Below, one piece after another: positions 11,112 to 24,096 of a stretch of DNA of 64,000 nucleotides. The stretch covers positions 16,022,450 to 16,086,449 of the forward strand of contig CM051016.1 in the NCBI GenBank assembly GCA_027704905.1. Reading direction: 5' to 3'. A model generated the notes under the pieces. The model was not told the origin of the DNA and made no database searches. It saw nothing but the letters and a program-made list of their open reading frames with translations. Each line of letters begins with the position of its first letter. Position 1 is the stretch's first letter. The translations under genes and the position numbers were made by a program. This DNA is from Muraenolepis orangiensis. Its lineage: Eukaryota > Chordata > Actinopteri > Gadiformes > Muraenolepididae.

Positions 11112-11878
11112 CAGGGTCCGGAAATATTTTATTTTACCAGACAAATTCAAAACTTACATGTTTCAATAACAGTCTGTTACAAACACAACTATAATGTACA
11201 CCTAGTTTGACGAAAGAATGACAACGACCTCAAATCAGTTTGACTCATGAACAACAAAAATGATTAAGCAAAAGGAACAGGAACGATTGAGCAAAACCTC
11301 ATTAGCCGCTACAATTGTGGCTATTACAAAACACCTGTAACATCTGTAGCCCGTTTTAACAAAAGGCTACATGGCATCCAATTGACCCTGTTGGCTACGT
11401 CCTCTGGTGCCGAGCTGAAATGAAACGTGTCCAAGGTGTCTTTGCAGCTTGCAATACGCATAAGCCGTGTCACTCTCTCCTCCTCCAGAATACTCTGCAG
11501 TGATGTCTTTACATGATTCTGCAGGGAGAAGCCCCTCTCTGCTGGCACGCTTGACATGGGCAAGACAGGCAATTTTAGCCAGTGGAGCCCAGTCAGGGTA
11601 CAGTTCGCTGAACTCATAAATGAGCACTTTGCAAGCTGTCGCAAAAGTTAAACCCCCATAGCCGTGGAGCGCTGTCATCACTGCCACTGCGTCTCGTCGG
11701 GCGCGCTTTACATCAATGAGAGGTACGGCAGCTGATTCAGTCACTTCATGGCCAAAATGGGCGATGATCTTTTCCTTTACCTTGCATTATTACCGGACGT
11801 TTTGACCGGCAGGTTTTGAATTGATTTTATAAATTTGACCAGCTAAAAAATGGTAATTACCGGCTAATGGGAACCCTG
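11112..11878 (-). mobile_element. hAT transposon (767 bp) inserted in the minisatellite
   Basis: The ends are CAGGGTCCGG at 11112 and the complement of CAGGGTTCCC at 11878, giving short imperfect inverted repeats. The element is flanked by CTCAGTAG at 11104-11111 and 11879-11886, an 8-bp target duplication as expected for hAT. Because the target is itself a repeat containing CTCAGTAG, the duplication alone is weak evidence. The internal transposase remnant makes the assignment firm. The element is an internal-deletion derivative that can move only in trans, if at all. Confidence 0.85.
11324..11744 (-). pseudogene. hAT transposase C-terminal (dimerisation) remnant
   Basis: On the minus strand one frame gives FSELYPDWAPLAKIACL and, after a frame change near 11560, another gives MSSVPAERGFSLQNHVKTSL then EEERVTRLMRIASC. 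This is the C-terminal hAT dimerisation region (the 'ERGFS...RLMRI' pattern, as in ZNF862-like hAT-derived proteins). The catalytic N-terminal two thirds is absent. Confidence 0.8.
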
Positions 11879-12270
11879 CTCAGTAGGTGTAGTCTTTCTC
11901 CTCAGTTGGTGTGGTCTCTCTCTCTCCCTCCTTCTCTCTCCTCAGTAGGTGTGTTCTCTCTCTCTCCTCAGTAGGTGTGGTCTTTCTCTCTCTCTCTCTG
12001 TTCAGTAGGAGTGGTCTTTCTCTCTCTCTGTGTTCAGTAGGAGTGGTCTTTCTCTCTCTCTCTCTCTCTCCTCAGTAGGTGGGGTCTCTCTATCTCCTCA
12101 GTGGGTGTGGTCTCTCTCTCTCTCTCTCTCCTCAGTAGGTGTGGTCTCTCGCTCTCTCTCTCCTCAGTAGGTGTGGTCTCTCGCTCTCTCTCTCCTCAGT
12201 ATGTGTGGTCTCTCGCTCTCTCTCTCCTCAGTAGGTGTGGTCTCTCGCTCTCTCTCTCCTCAGTAGGTGT
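11879..12270. repeat. 20-bp-class minisatellite, right half
   Basis: This continues the array of 10580-11111. Units here have longer CT runs and, near 12130-12260, a regular 36-bp variant with TCTCGCTCTCTCTCTC. Confidence 0.92.
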
Positions 12271-13700
<1,430 letters not shown>

Positions 13701-13759
<59 letters not shown>

Positions 13760-13876
13760 CCTCTTTCTCTCACACTTTCTTTCTCTCACACTCTCTCCCA
13801 CTCACACACTTTCTTTCTCTCTCAAACACTCCTTCTCTCACACACTCTCTCTCACACACTGTTTCTCTCTCACACA

Positions 13877-13972
<96 letters not shown>
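13701..13972. repeat. compound (CT)n / CACACTTTCTTTCTC array
   Basis: Two pure CT blocks (13701-13752 and 13879-13972) flank imperfect CTCACAC-rich units. Confidence 0.95.
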
Positions 13973-13974
<2 letters not shown>

Positions 13975-15524
13975 ATGCATTCCAAATCAGCAATAGCCTT
14001 TTGCTGAAGGAGATGGTCATTTTCTTTTTTTGCTTCATAGTAATCATCTAGTAGCAGTAGTCTGGTGTGTGTGTGTGTGTGTGGTGGGGGAGGGTGGAGG
14101 ATGTCTGAGAGATGGAGGTGGAGAAGAATGCGATTTGATTAGCAGACAGTTGCTGTGATGCTACTGTGGCCCCAGGTGGACGGCCTTCAGTCAATTTGAA
14201 AAGATACCGCAAATGACCAAGAGACCCGGCCTCAAATAGATAAAGATAAGAGCCTTATTGAATCAGTGTAAATCACATAATGCATCTTTATCCTGACCTT
14301 GCTTAACACTAAAATGGACCTGTCTGGTTCCTTGTTTTAACATTTAAGACCATATTATTCTTTAAGAAAGCTAAAAGAGTTCCTGAATCATATCACAGGG
14401 TGTCATTGAAATGTCCATCTGTGTGATGGTTCCAAATGAGTCCAGAAGGCATTGTGCAAGTCTCTCTGTGCACCAGGTGTCTTGTTTTGAAGAGTTTCTA
14501 TGCTGTAATTATTAGCATCGCTCTTTTCCGCTTTTTGCATTTCTTCTCAGTTCAGAGCCATTTTTTAAGTGCACATTGTAGATGTTCAAACAGTCTCGAC
14601 AGGAATGAAAATAGCATTCACTGGCAAGTGCAAAAAATCGACAATTTTGTGTTCCAGGATCATTTATTTGAATCCTCACATTATTTTAAGTTGAACTAAA
14701 TATCATATATCGATTCAAACTGAAATAGTTTCAAAATAAAAGCCCTCAAATAAGCAAAAGACAACGGGGGAAGCAATGCTCACTGGGGTGACTCTCATTA
14801 GTCTTTAAAAAAGGACAAACTAATTACCTGTAAAGGTCTTTTGGCTTTGATGCTTAATGCTGAGTTTTCCCCCTGCCTCCCGTTCCGAGGGAAACAAATT
14901 GACACGGCATCATATGAATGTCATCGCTTTATGTGACCACTTTGTGATCTCAGCGTGAGACCGTTGGTATCTGCCTGTTTGCTTTGATGCCGTGTTTCTG
15001 ACATTTTTAGTATCCAGTCATCATTAATTCATCGCAATGACAAATGAATAATCAAAGATCAGCTGAAAATGCACCCTCACCACCACCACTCAATTGAATT
15101 AGTGCCATAAGACCATTTTCATTCACAACTCGACACATCGACAATGTCCATCGCAAACTACCTGATGCGGATTGGATTGTCATCACTTTCTATATGATCA
15201 ATCAGCACCCTGAAGATGAATTCCAGTGATGTTAAGAGACTTGACAGATCCACTGACAGTTACACTGAGCTGTGGGGAGCCCAGTCTGAAAGCCTTGTAT
15301 GACATTCAGGTCAAATAAGGACAATTAGAATGCCATGATGTCATATGGCAGGATTGCAGTGTACTGTATGTAGTGTAGTGTGTGTGTGTGTGTTTATGCA
15401 CTTTGTGTGCTTGAATAAAACTGTCCAAATGTTGAGCTGAACACAAACGAGAGCGATGACATCAGTAGCGGTGTGTTTATTTGAGTGAGGCGCTGACGTG
15501 CCCCTAAACACTTGTGCCTGAAGC
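13973..15524. other. unassigned, repeat-poor sequence
   Basis: Apart from short GT runs (about 14063-14083 and 15377-15393), no transposon or gene is recognised. It is one of the least repetitive stretches here, so it is a place to look for conserved non-coding DNA. That is a suggestion only. Confidence 0.4.
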
Positions 15525-16030
15525 TTTGCTTGGTGTTTAAATGGCTCTACATCTGGTACAGGCTGACAGGCTTTATTTGGTGTTTAAAGTGCATGCTCTA
15601 CGTCTGGTACAGGCTGACAGGCTTTATTTGGTGTTTAAAGTGCATGCTCTACGTCTGGTACAGGCTGACAGGCTTTGTTTGGTGTTTAAAGTGCATGCTC
15701 TACATCTGGTACAGGCTGACATGCTTTGTTTGGTGTTTAAAGTGCATGCTCTATGTCTGGTACAGGCTGACAGGCTTTGCTTGGTGTTTAAATGGCTCTA
15801 CATCTGGTACAGGCTGACAGGCTTTATTTGGTGTTTAAAGTGCATGCTCTACGTCTGGTACAGGCTGACAGGCTTTATTTGGTGTTTAAAGTGCATGCTC
15901 TACGTCTGGTACAGGCTGACAGGCTTTGTTTGGTGTTTAAAGTGCATGCTCTACGTCTGGTACAGGCTGACAGGCTTTGTTTGGTGTTTAAAGTGCATGC
16001 TCTACATCTGGTACAGGCTGACAGGCTTTA
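15525..16030. repeat. 51-bp minisatellite with a 251-bp higher-order unit
   Basis: Units of 51 bp share CTGGTACAGGCTGACAGGCT. A 47-bp variant (TTTAAATGGCTCTAC in place of TTTAAAGTGCATGCTCTAC) occurs twice, at 15541 and 15792. This gives two copies of a 251-bp block (four 51-bp plus one 47-bp unit). The 17-codon open frames across it follow from 51 being divisible by three. Confidence 0.95.
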
Positions 16031-18662
16031 CAAATCCTGAAAAGGTTCATGGAAATACTACCCTGTGGAAAATTAGTGGTATTAATTAAATATGCGCTGT
16101 TGCAGCACTGAGCGTTTCCAAAGCTCCTGACATACTAATTATAAGATTTGTATTTAACACTTGAGGATGAGTTAATTTGTGCGGTATTGTCTTGTCTGAG
16201 TTTTGCAGTGTTTTTGTTGTCATTTTGCAGATTTGGGCTGGTGGAAGAATACCAGCATAGGGAGAAATGCTGGCATTAATGATGCATTTATTTTGGGTTG
16301 AATCATTTCAGTCAATGAGGTAAAATACTTCTGAATGGTATTGGTAGTAGTGAGTGTGGATGTGAAGAACATTTAATGGACTCCAAGTTTACAGGGATGT
16401 ATTGTCTACAAAATGGAGATTAACACTGTGTGCATCTCACAGAAGGCCTGTGTCCTTTATAAACACTGTAAAATAGACCACTCAAAGTGCAAACCCGGTA
16501 TATAATTCATGACAAAATACAATAAAAATCTTAAAGCTTTAGTACCCTTCCTTTAAGTGCCTCGTTCCCCAAACAACAGTCCAAACAAAACTGAGGTAGA
16601 ATTGTAGCCTTCCGGAGCGATCAAGCACCCGGTCCTCCAGTGCTGCTGTGAGCTGTCAAGATGAGGGATGATATTTATATTTGTTTTGATTAGAGAGGTA
16701 AAAAAAACCCCACATCTGTCGAAACATGACAAGGGGAAATGGAAGTGGAGGAAGTTCTCTCTCTCTCATTGCACTTCTTGGGCTTGTCATGGTGGGACTA
16801 CTGCAGTCAGTATAAATGCCCTGTTGTTTGTGAGATTGATGGATCGTTGATTTCCGTGTTAACTCCGTACCGCGTGGCCGTACACCGGTGATGAAATACC
16901 ATTAACCTGACACCATCCAATAAATTTACGAATTCCATTTTGCGTGTGCGTTATGTAAGCCGGCACTGTAAACATTATAATAAAAATGTTGTAAATGTAT
17001 TTATTTTCATGCCTACGAAGTAAGACCCCCCCCCCCCTCCATCTTTTTAACATCAGCCACATGCCATATGCTTTGGTTTGAAACCTGCGGCGTTGGTTTC
17101 TGCACAGTTGTCGTTGGCGTCCAGGATCTCCTAGCCTGTCCATATTCACGGGATTCACTTGCCTGTCTTGTGACAAGGTGCAAAAGATGTATGAACTCCA
17201 TGAGGCAGTCGAGGGCAATGTAAACGATAGCGAAAGAAACAAAACACCATGTAGAAAAACCACAGAACTCATGAATAAACCAGAGGAGGGTGGGGGTGAA
17301 ATGATACCATGATTAACGTTTAACCTCTAATATTGCGGCACTGGGAATGCCTTTCTTTCCTTCTCTCTTGCCAATCTTTTTCCCCATACTCTTGTTTGCC
17401 AGCAGTAAGGCCGTGTTGAACATCACAGTGTGCACTTATTTCACTATTTCTGCCGAATCACCGACTGAGTTATGGCCTCTGGGGCAGAGGAGAATGAATG
17501 ACCCTCAGAAGCACGTTGAGGGAAGGAACTGTTCTGTACTCTTTTTATGTGGGGAAAAAATAAGGAGTTGGAGTCCCGCAGAGTTTTTGAAGCGGGACTG
17601 CACCTGGACATCTGCTCGCCCAGAATCCCCAGAATATTCTTTAAACCCCAGGCAGGAGGACCAATCAGCATCCATTAAATGGCCACTTTAATCCATCCCC
17701 CAATTCACCAGATGCGTCATACATTTCACGATGTGCATGGAAAGAAAAGACATGACTGTGAGGGGAAAAATACTTACTTCTAATATTCATTCTGAAGGAA
17801 TCAGTGATGACCGGGGGGATATACAGTATATATCTGTTTAGTGTGATGAATGATCCATTGTCTGCGGTATACAATTTAGAAACCATTTAGTCCCTGGTAA
17901 CGGGTCCTACGAGGGAGAGATAATTAAATGGGGGACTGTGCAGCTGAACATACTTCAATATAACGTTTAATTATATCCCATAACCATAGTAACAGAAGTA
18001 AGAGTGTGGGTAGAATATATGAAAAATAACCTCTCCTTCAATTGCTTGTCAGTTAATTGAATGTCCCAACCAGTGGGACAACTCTTTAAGTGTATCTTGG
18101 GTACATTCATGTACATGTGCCTGAAACAATTCTGGTGATTCTTGTTGTATGCAAAACTAAAAGATTGTGTAATTATTATATTTGGTATTTGGAAATGTAA
18201 TTACAATTATTTTAAATATTTAAGAAAAACATTTATTAAACAGAATGCTGCAGTTGCAGTCATTGCAGTTTGTTTTTCTGCCAATTATCATGTCAGACTT
18301 AAGTTGACAGATTCCAAGGTGGTTGCAATTCTAATGAAGGAACGGATGAAAATTACAAATTGGACATATTGATTTGGGCAGCACTGTGAATGATGAATTA
18401 ATTACAGTCAAATAATGGATCACTGGCCAAAGATTTGAACAAAATATGGGTACTCATTCTCACAAGTCTCCTTGTGTGTCTCCAACATGTGAACACTGTG
18501 CTTTAGTCTAATCTTTATCATCTCTGCATCAGAGAGAAAGCCAAGATGAATTATAGATGGATGTCAACCCCACTGGATAAAATTCCGCTGACTGACAAAA
18601 TAAAATCCCATGGAACTCTGGAATATTGAAGATCAGAGCCTCTGGAATGGCCTTGGCCTCAT
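16031..18662. other. unassigned sequence
   Basis: About 2.6 kb with no recognised transposon or gene; a short poly(C) is at 17027-17038. Open frames of 60-137 codons lack family motifs. Confidence 0.4.
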
Positions 18663-18845
18663 CATCTCAGACGCTTTTATCCACAGCGACTTACAGTAGT
18701 GTGTTTCAACAAAGGAAGGTAAGAGAACAAGTCGTCACCAGAAGTCAAAAGTGCATTTCATTTCTAACACGTCTCCAAGAACTGAACCAGTGTTCGGGTA
18801 GAAGTACAATAATTCAGGCAAAAGTGCAAGGGAAAAATACATGAA
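18663..18845 (-). mobile_element. LINE family D, 3' UTR fragment
   Basis: Begins 'cagacgcttttatccacagc' and continues through 'agaagtacaataattcaggc', collinear with the 3' end of the larger copy at 27763-27905. The terminal ACATT repeats are absent. Confidence 0.8.
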
Positions 18846-18901
18846 CTAAAGCCTCACCAGGACAATGTTCTGTTTCAGGTTTGTTAGAATAGTGAATACA
18901 A

Positions 18902-19185
18902 GATATAAGAATAACTATAAGAATAATCATAAGAATAATCATGAGAATAATCATGAGGATAATCATGAGGATAATAAGAATAATCATAAGAATAATCATT
19001 AGAATAATCATGAGAATAATCATGAGAATAATAAGAATAATCATAAGAATAATCATTAGAATAATCATAAGAATAATCATGAGAATAATCATGAGAATAA
19101 TCATGAGAATAATAAGAATAATCATAAGAATAATCATGAGAATAATCATAAGTGGAATCATAAAAATAATCATAAGAATAATTGT
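18902..19185. repeat. 12-bp array (AATAATCATAAG / AATAATCATGAG)
   Basis: About 24 units of 12 bp with occasional 9-bp units (AATAATAAG). Apparent MIIL or RIIM coding repeats are artefacts. Confidence 0.93.
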
Positions 19186-19689
19186 GCCCTCAAACTCACT
19201 CACAGAACATGATGTTGGCTTCATTTACTTATATTTCATATGTTAATAATGAATAGAACGAGGGGGAGGGGGAGGGGGTGAGGATGAGGCCATGAGGGAT
19301 AAATGCTGACGGAATCAAAAGTGCTATTTAATTATACACTGAAAATAAATACAAGGTCTTTTAAGGTCTTTTTGAGGTTTGAAACACGGAAATCATTAGT
19401 AAATACTAAAAGTATGAATAACTGTAAGTTTCAAACGAAGGGTCAAAGTCTGCCATTAAGAGTTTATTGAACTAAGTAATCTAATTAGCTACCGTATTTA
19501 TGTATTCTTTTTATTGAAAACATTTTTTTATGTAGTTTCACGATGCAACATTTTATTTTACTGCAGATATTCTTAGAGTGTCAGTCAAGTGTATCAGACG
19601 AGCTCGGCATCTAGATGTTCTGTCCTAAGATTCCCACGTCCACACACTCTATCATCCGCTCACCCAACCCCACACACCATGCCACCTAC
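19186..19689. other. unassigned, AT-rich
   Basis: No gene seen; a short GGGGGA run lies at about 19260-19285. Confidence 0.4.
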
Positions 19690-19721
19690 GTGCGCCTGAG
19701 CACTCCGTCAACAGTATTATC

Positions 19722-19875
19722 TGGTGCGCACCAGATACTAACGTGTGCGCACAAGATACTAACGTGTGGGCACAAGATACTAACGTGTGCGCACCAGATA
19801 CTAACTTGTGCGCACCAGATACTAACTTGTGCGCACCAGATACTAACTTGTGCGCACAAAATACTAACTTGTACA
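19722..19875. repeat. 21-bp palindrome-containing minisatellite, 7 copies
   Basis: Units of the form GTGCGCACCAGATACTAACTT, with CAAG for CCAG variants. Confidence 0.93.
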
Positions 19876-20500
19876 CTACATGGACTGTGCCATGCGACTT
19901 GATCAAGTGGAGCTGGATACGTCCAAAGGAACACGTGTGTTTGGCTGTTGTGTTCCTTGCGATGAAGATATAGTGGAGGAACTGGACTTACCGTTCCCCA
20001 GTAAATGCCCTCTGGAAGCTGTTGTTTTATATTTAGCCTACGTGATATACTTCTCTCATTCGTGTGTCATCAGTAGCAATGAACTAATTTACAAAGTGAA
20101 TGCTATTTAGAAATAACATTAAATACATTAGGCCTATTTAGAAATACAGGACATTTAAAGGGATTTACACAGCCTGCTGTTTGCTGTGAATGACACAAAG
20201 CTATAACTATTGTCCAGTTGTATTACATGAAAGACACACTAACAATCATATGTGTGTAACTGTATCAAGAACAGAGTCTACAGGGTCAATTAAAAATGCT
20301 TTAATATGGTTCAACACTTACTTTGAACACTTAACTTAACATATACAGCATGACTTTCACATAATGCAGTTATTTAGTTATTTGTTTGTCCAAAAATAAT
20401 GCACAAATAATGTCGTTCAACAACCACAGCAGGATTGACTGGAATCGTATCATAAAGACAAATAGCCCCTATTTCAAATAGCCCATTCAATAGCCCCTAT

Positions 20501-20773
20501 TTAAATGTCATTGTACACTCTGGTTGTCAGGGACATTAGAGCCCTTCTCTGAACCTGTATACTGTTAAGCAAATTGTCTCTTTTCTCCGTGATAACATAT
20601 AGTGTTTGGTTCAGGTCTTGTTCATCTAAAAGCATCAGGGCAGTTACAGTTGTTTTTTTCTCTTCATTGTTCTGTTCACTGTCATCTGGAGGAGGTTGTT
20701 CATCTTCTTCTAATGGCACGCTGATTGGGTCATCTCTTTCGTTAGGAGAGCTGTGTATCTTTGCAGCTTATTT
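20501..20773 (-). CDS. small acidic/coiled-coil-like frame, function unknown
   Basis: A minus-strand frame, open from about 20773, holds LEEDEQPPPDDSEQN and then a charged, leucine-rich stretch with KRDNLLNSIQVQRRAL, ending at a stop at 20501. Upstream, 'CACACAAAATAAG' could be a splice acceptor. Composition looks protein-like rather than random, and the frame lies inside the palindrome-bounded segment, so it may be a transposase-associated exon. No family is recognised. Confidence 0.3.
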
Positions 20774-21029
20774 TGTGTGCAATCACAGTGAACTGAAAGC
20801 AAATGAAAAACTGTAAGAAAATGTCACCTCAACTGGTGAGTCAGGAGTAGCGGAAAGCTATCTTCAACTAGCTCACCCACCAAAAACATAGCAAATTGAC
20901 TTTCACTAAAAAAAGTTTTAAAAAAGCACTGAATGCTGCCATATTTTAAACATAGCCTACTTGAGAAAGCAATTCATAAATGCAACTCACCCCAGTGGTC
21001 CTCAAAACAGAAATGACCTTGTAATCACA

Positions 21030-21121
21030 ACACAAAACAACTTGTGCGCACAAGACACTAACTTGTTCCCACAAGTTAATTTTCTTGTGCGCACAAGGTA
21101 GTATCTTGTGCGCACAAGATA
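21030..21121. repeat. three CTTGTGCGCACAAG palindromes
   Basis: Perfect 14-bp palindromes separated by 'ACACTAACTTGTTCCCACA' and 'GTAGTAT'-type spacers; related to the array at 19.7 kb. Confidence 0.9.
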
Positions 21122-21125
21122 AAAA

Positions 21126-22551
21126 CATATTACCTTTTGGGACTTTAGGGGCTCTGTAGATTTGCGATGAATTGTGTGTTGATTCTACAGACCATGTAAA
21201 CTGCTTTTGACCCCTGGAATCAGATTGTACTATTTTCTCTCTCTCTCTCTGTAATGTAAGTGTCTGTTACCCATCTGCAGTCAAGTAGAGTTGTCGCCAA
21301 ATTGCCACAGCAATGTGTAAGTGACACAGTGCTTAGTTTGAGTAGCCTGCTGTGAAACATGATGATTAGATACCAGAAAGCACATTATTCACAGTAAGAT
21401 TAATCTATATATACCCAGCTTCTGCTCTCTGTGTTATAAGCACAGTTTACACATCGCAATAACAAACATTTGGCGCATATGCACCATATATGCACTTGCC
21501 AGGATTCTGATATCCTATTATCGTTATTTTTAGTAGTTTTCCTTCATGGTTAATTGTTTCATTACAGAGTTGTTGTAATATTAACCTGATCTTGGAACTT
21601 GAGAAGACTCAAACACGGTAAGTGTTTGAGTTGACTGAAATGCTCCAATGAAAACAGAGGTGCTATTGAATGTGAGAAATTCCAGCCTTTCTCTTTGCAT
21701 TTCAAGGACAATCCCAGATAGATATTTTTGTAACTGCTGCAGGCTGGTATCCATGTCCCATTGCTGCCGTATTGATAGCTAATGTTTTCTTTTTCAAACA
21801 ATGAGAAAAAACTGTCTCATCGTCCTCAACATATCTGTCCTGAAGAAACTCATGATTTAGATTTGTTTTAATGCTGGAGAAAACAATATCCTTCAAAATG
21901 CTCATTTTACAACTTTCTCAACATTTGAACAGAATCACAATGGAGCGTAACAGCCTTTTTTCTTTTATCAGTTGCTAATTATTTTTTATTCCAGATTAAA
22001 TATTTGTATGGGTGGAAAATGTTTTAACTACTGTACTGACTTAACTTGTATGTATATACTTCTGTTCAACAGAATAGAAACAGACTAACAGTGTTGTCTC
22101 TTTATTTAATTGTGTTTTTATCTTTACATCAGCAGCAGCTTCCCTATCAATCCTCCATCGATTCAGAAGTTAAAATGCAGACGACACAACAAATAGAAAG
22201 TTTCCTCGCCACAATGAACAATGGCCCCTTGACACAGCTAGGCTCTAATAGGCCAATCAATGGAGGGCAAAGTGGCGCACTGAACGTCATTGACGGACGA
22301 ATCATTGACGGATGGATCCCAGTGCGAAGGCGTGTGAAAGTATGACATCCTCCACCATGTTCTCACTGAAAATAATCAGTCAGACCAGAGTGGACGGGTG
22401 TTTGTGTAGGACGTCATCCCACATGCTAACGTTGGCTCTGAATGCATAACATGCTATGGAAATGAATCAGTACGGACCGCAGCATACGTTATTACAAACA
22501 TAACTATAAGTTTCACTATCAAATTTGCCCACACCCACTCCACCATCAGCC
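21126..22551. other. unassigned sequence
   Basis: No gene or transposon recognised. AT-rich, with a short CT run at 21236-21250. Confidence 0.4.
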
Positions 22552-22745
22552 TAGTATAGTGTCATTTATAGTATATTGTATAGTACATAGTATAGTATAT
22601 AGTGTTTATAGTATATACAATAGCATATCATAGGTAGTATAGTCCTATTAATAGTCAGTATTGTTTAGTATAGTTTAGTATAGTATTGTTGTTGAAATTC
22701 ATAATGCAGAAGGGAATGGGGAGTAAGCATTCCATTGTATTTAAA
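22552..22745 (+). mobile_element. LINE family C, 3' tail fragment
   Basis: TATAGTAT-rich tract followed by 'gaaattcataatgcag' and 'agcattccattgtatt', collinear with the tails at 0.6, 56.5 and 61.5 kb. The terminal ATCTTGAATC is eroded. Confidence 0.72.
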
Positions 22746-23404
22746 ACATTATAAAACGTCTAAAATCTTGAACAACGCACTGAGACATTTCCTCTGAGCC
22801 TGTTCTCGTCCAAAGCATTTCAGGAATGACTCATTACTGCGATACCTACCCCAAAAACATGATAGCATCAAGACACTCAGAACTGCATAAGAAGAACAAT
22901 GCCAGGAAGCCCCATCGAAGCCAGGGAACATACTTTATCACCAAAGTGGAGGGCATTGTAAGGCATATTGTGACAGGTTGGTGATAAGAGAGAAGGGCTA
23001 ACAAAGCAGAACCCTGGTGTCTGCTTGTAGATGGTATCTCTGCTCGACGGACAACATGTAAATGTAGGCCTCATCACTGATCCACTTCAATGCAAGGAGA
23101 AAGGAAGATGCTTGTCTAGGATCAGGCTGTGGTGTGTGTGCATGACTTTTTTGGCTAATATTATGAAATGCGAGTTTGGTGAGTGGCAGCTGAAGTCATT
23201 TCTGGAATAGGCCAGGAGTCTATCAATTATCTTAAAAAGTAGGACTACCTAAGAAGAGTGTAGTGTTCATTTGACATGATCCCACAGGCAAGATAGGGAA
23301 TACGGTTCAGAATATATTCATAATTACAAAAAGGCTTTGAATATTTATTGTCTATCACATGTTGATGGAATCATCTATTCATAGCTGAAATGACAGTCAA
23401 ATAA
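22746..23404. other. unassigned sequence
   Basis: Nothing recognised. Confidence 0.4.
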
Positions 23405-23711
23405 ATGGGGCACAGTTTAGAATTTAGCCCGCGACCCCCAAAATAACAGTGGTAGAGACTGGCGACCCCCCCACTATCACCGTCCGACAGGGGGGGGGGG
23501 GTAATCACGATCGCAAACATCGTGAAATCCAACGGGGGGGGAGGGGGGCTGATCGCAATCGCAAATGATACTGTCGTGAATCTGTCGGAATCAGAATTCC
23601 TTTATTTGTCACCCTTACATATTAAACAGACTTACATAATAAAAATATCTATGCACACGTTAATATTAACAATAATAATACAAAGCGGGACCCCCACTTT
23701 GGGAACCCCTG
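23405..23711. mobile_element. hAT-like non-autonomous fragment
   Basis: The right end 'ACTTTGGGAACCCCTG' is the complement of CAGGGGTTCCCAAAGT, a common hAT terminal sequence. The left part has 'AGCCCGCGACCCCCA', often seen in such elements. Poly(G) runs lie at 23490-23545. A LINE-like tail in reverse ('cagaattcctttatttgtca') is inside. The left terminal repeat is not preserved. Confidence 0.5.
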
Positions 23712-23985
23712 GTTTAGATAGCACATAGTTTAGATAGCACATGGTTTAGGTAGCACATGGTTTAGATAGCACATGGTTTAGGTAGCACATGGTTTAGGTA
23801 GCACATGGTTTAGATAGCACATGGTTTAGATAGCACATGGTTTAGATAGCACATGGTTTAGATAGCACATGGTTTAGGTAGCACATGGTTTAGATAGCAG
23901 ATGGTTTAGGTAGCACATGGTTTAGATAGCACATGGTTTAGATAGCACATGGTTTAGATAGCACATGTGTTAGTAGTTAGCAGAT
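23712..23985. repeat. 16-bp minisatellite, about 16 copies
   Basis: Units GTTTAGATAGCACATG or GTTTAGGTAGCACATG. The array starts at the base following the hAT-like end. Confidence 0.95.
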
Positions 23986-24054
23986 AGTTTAACAGATACG
24001 TTATTCCACCACTGCAATTTCACAATGTGACTTGTGGCAGCTTTTCAAAGACAG

Positions 24055-24056
<2 letters not shown>

Positions 24057-24094
<38 letters not shown>
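24057..24094. repeat. (AAT)n microsatellite
   Basis: About 12 AAT units. Confidence 0.95.

Positions 24095-24096
<2 letters not shown>

Larger units (their letters stand above)
19690..21125. mobile_element. 1.4-kb segment bounded by GTGCGCAC palindrome arrays (possible transposon)
   Basis: The left edge has a 21-bp array whose units carry 'TCTGGTGCGCACCAGA' or 'CTTGTGCGCACAAG'. The right edge, about 1.3 kb away, has three 'CTTGTGCGCACAAG' palindromes at 21040-21121, and the last sits in the 20-bp palindrome TATCTTGTGCGCACAAGATA. Matching palindromic ends around single-copy sequence suggest the subterminal repeats of a DNA transposon. I see no recognisable transposase and no clear target duplication, so this is inference. 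Confidence 0.4.

Noticed and set aside
15512..16089. 182-codon repeat 'protein' with WYRLTGFIWCLK units
   Set aside because: The 51-bp unit is divisible by three, and two alternative frames are open across it, so openness carries no coding information.
17347..17691. 114-codon frame with a hydrophobic start, possible secreted peptide
   Set aside because: No family motif, no supporting splice or promoter signals; length within chance in this composition.
18814..19246. MIILMII / RIIMRII frames
   Set aside because: Translation of the 12-bp AATAATCATAAG array.
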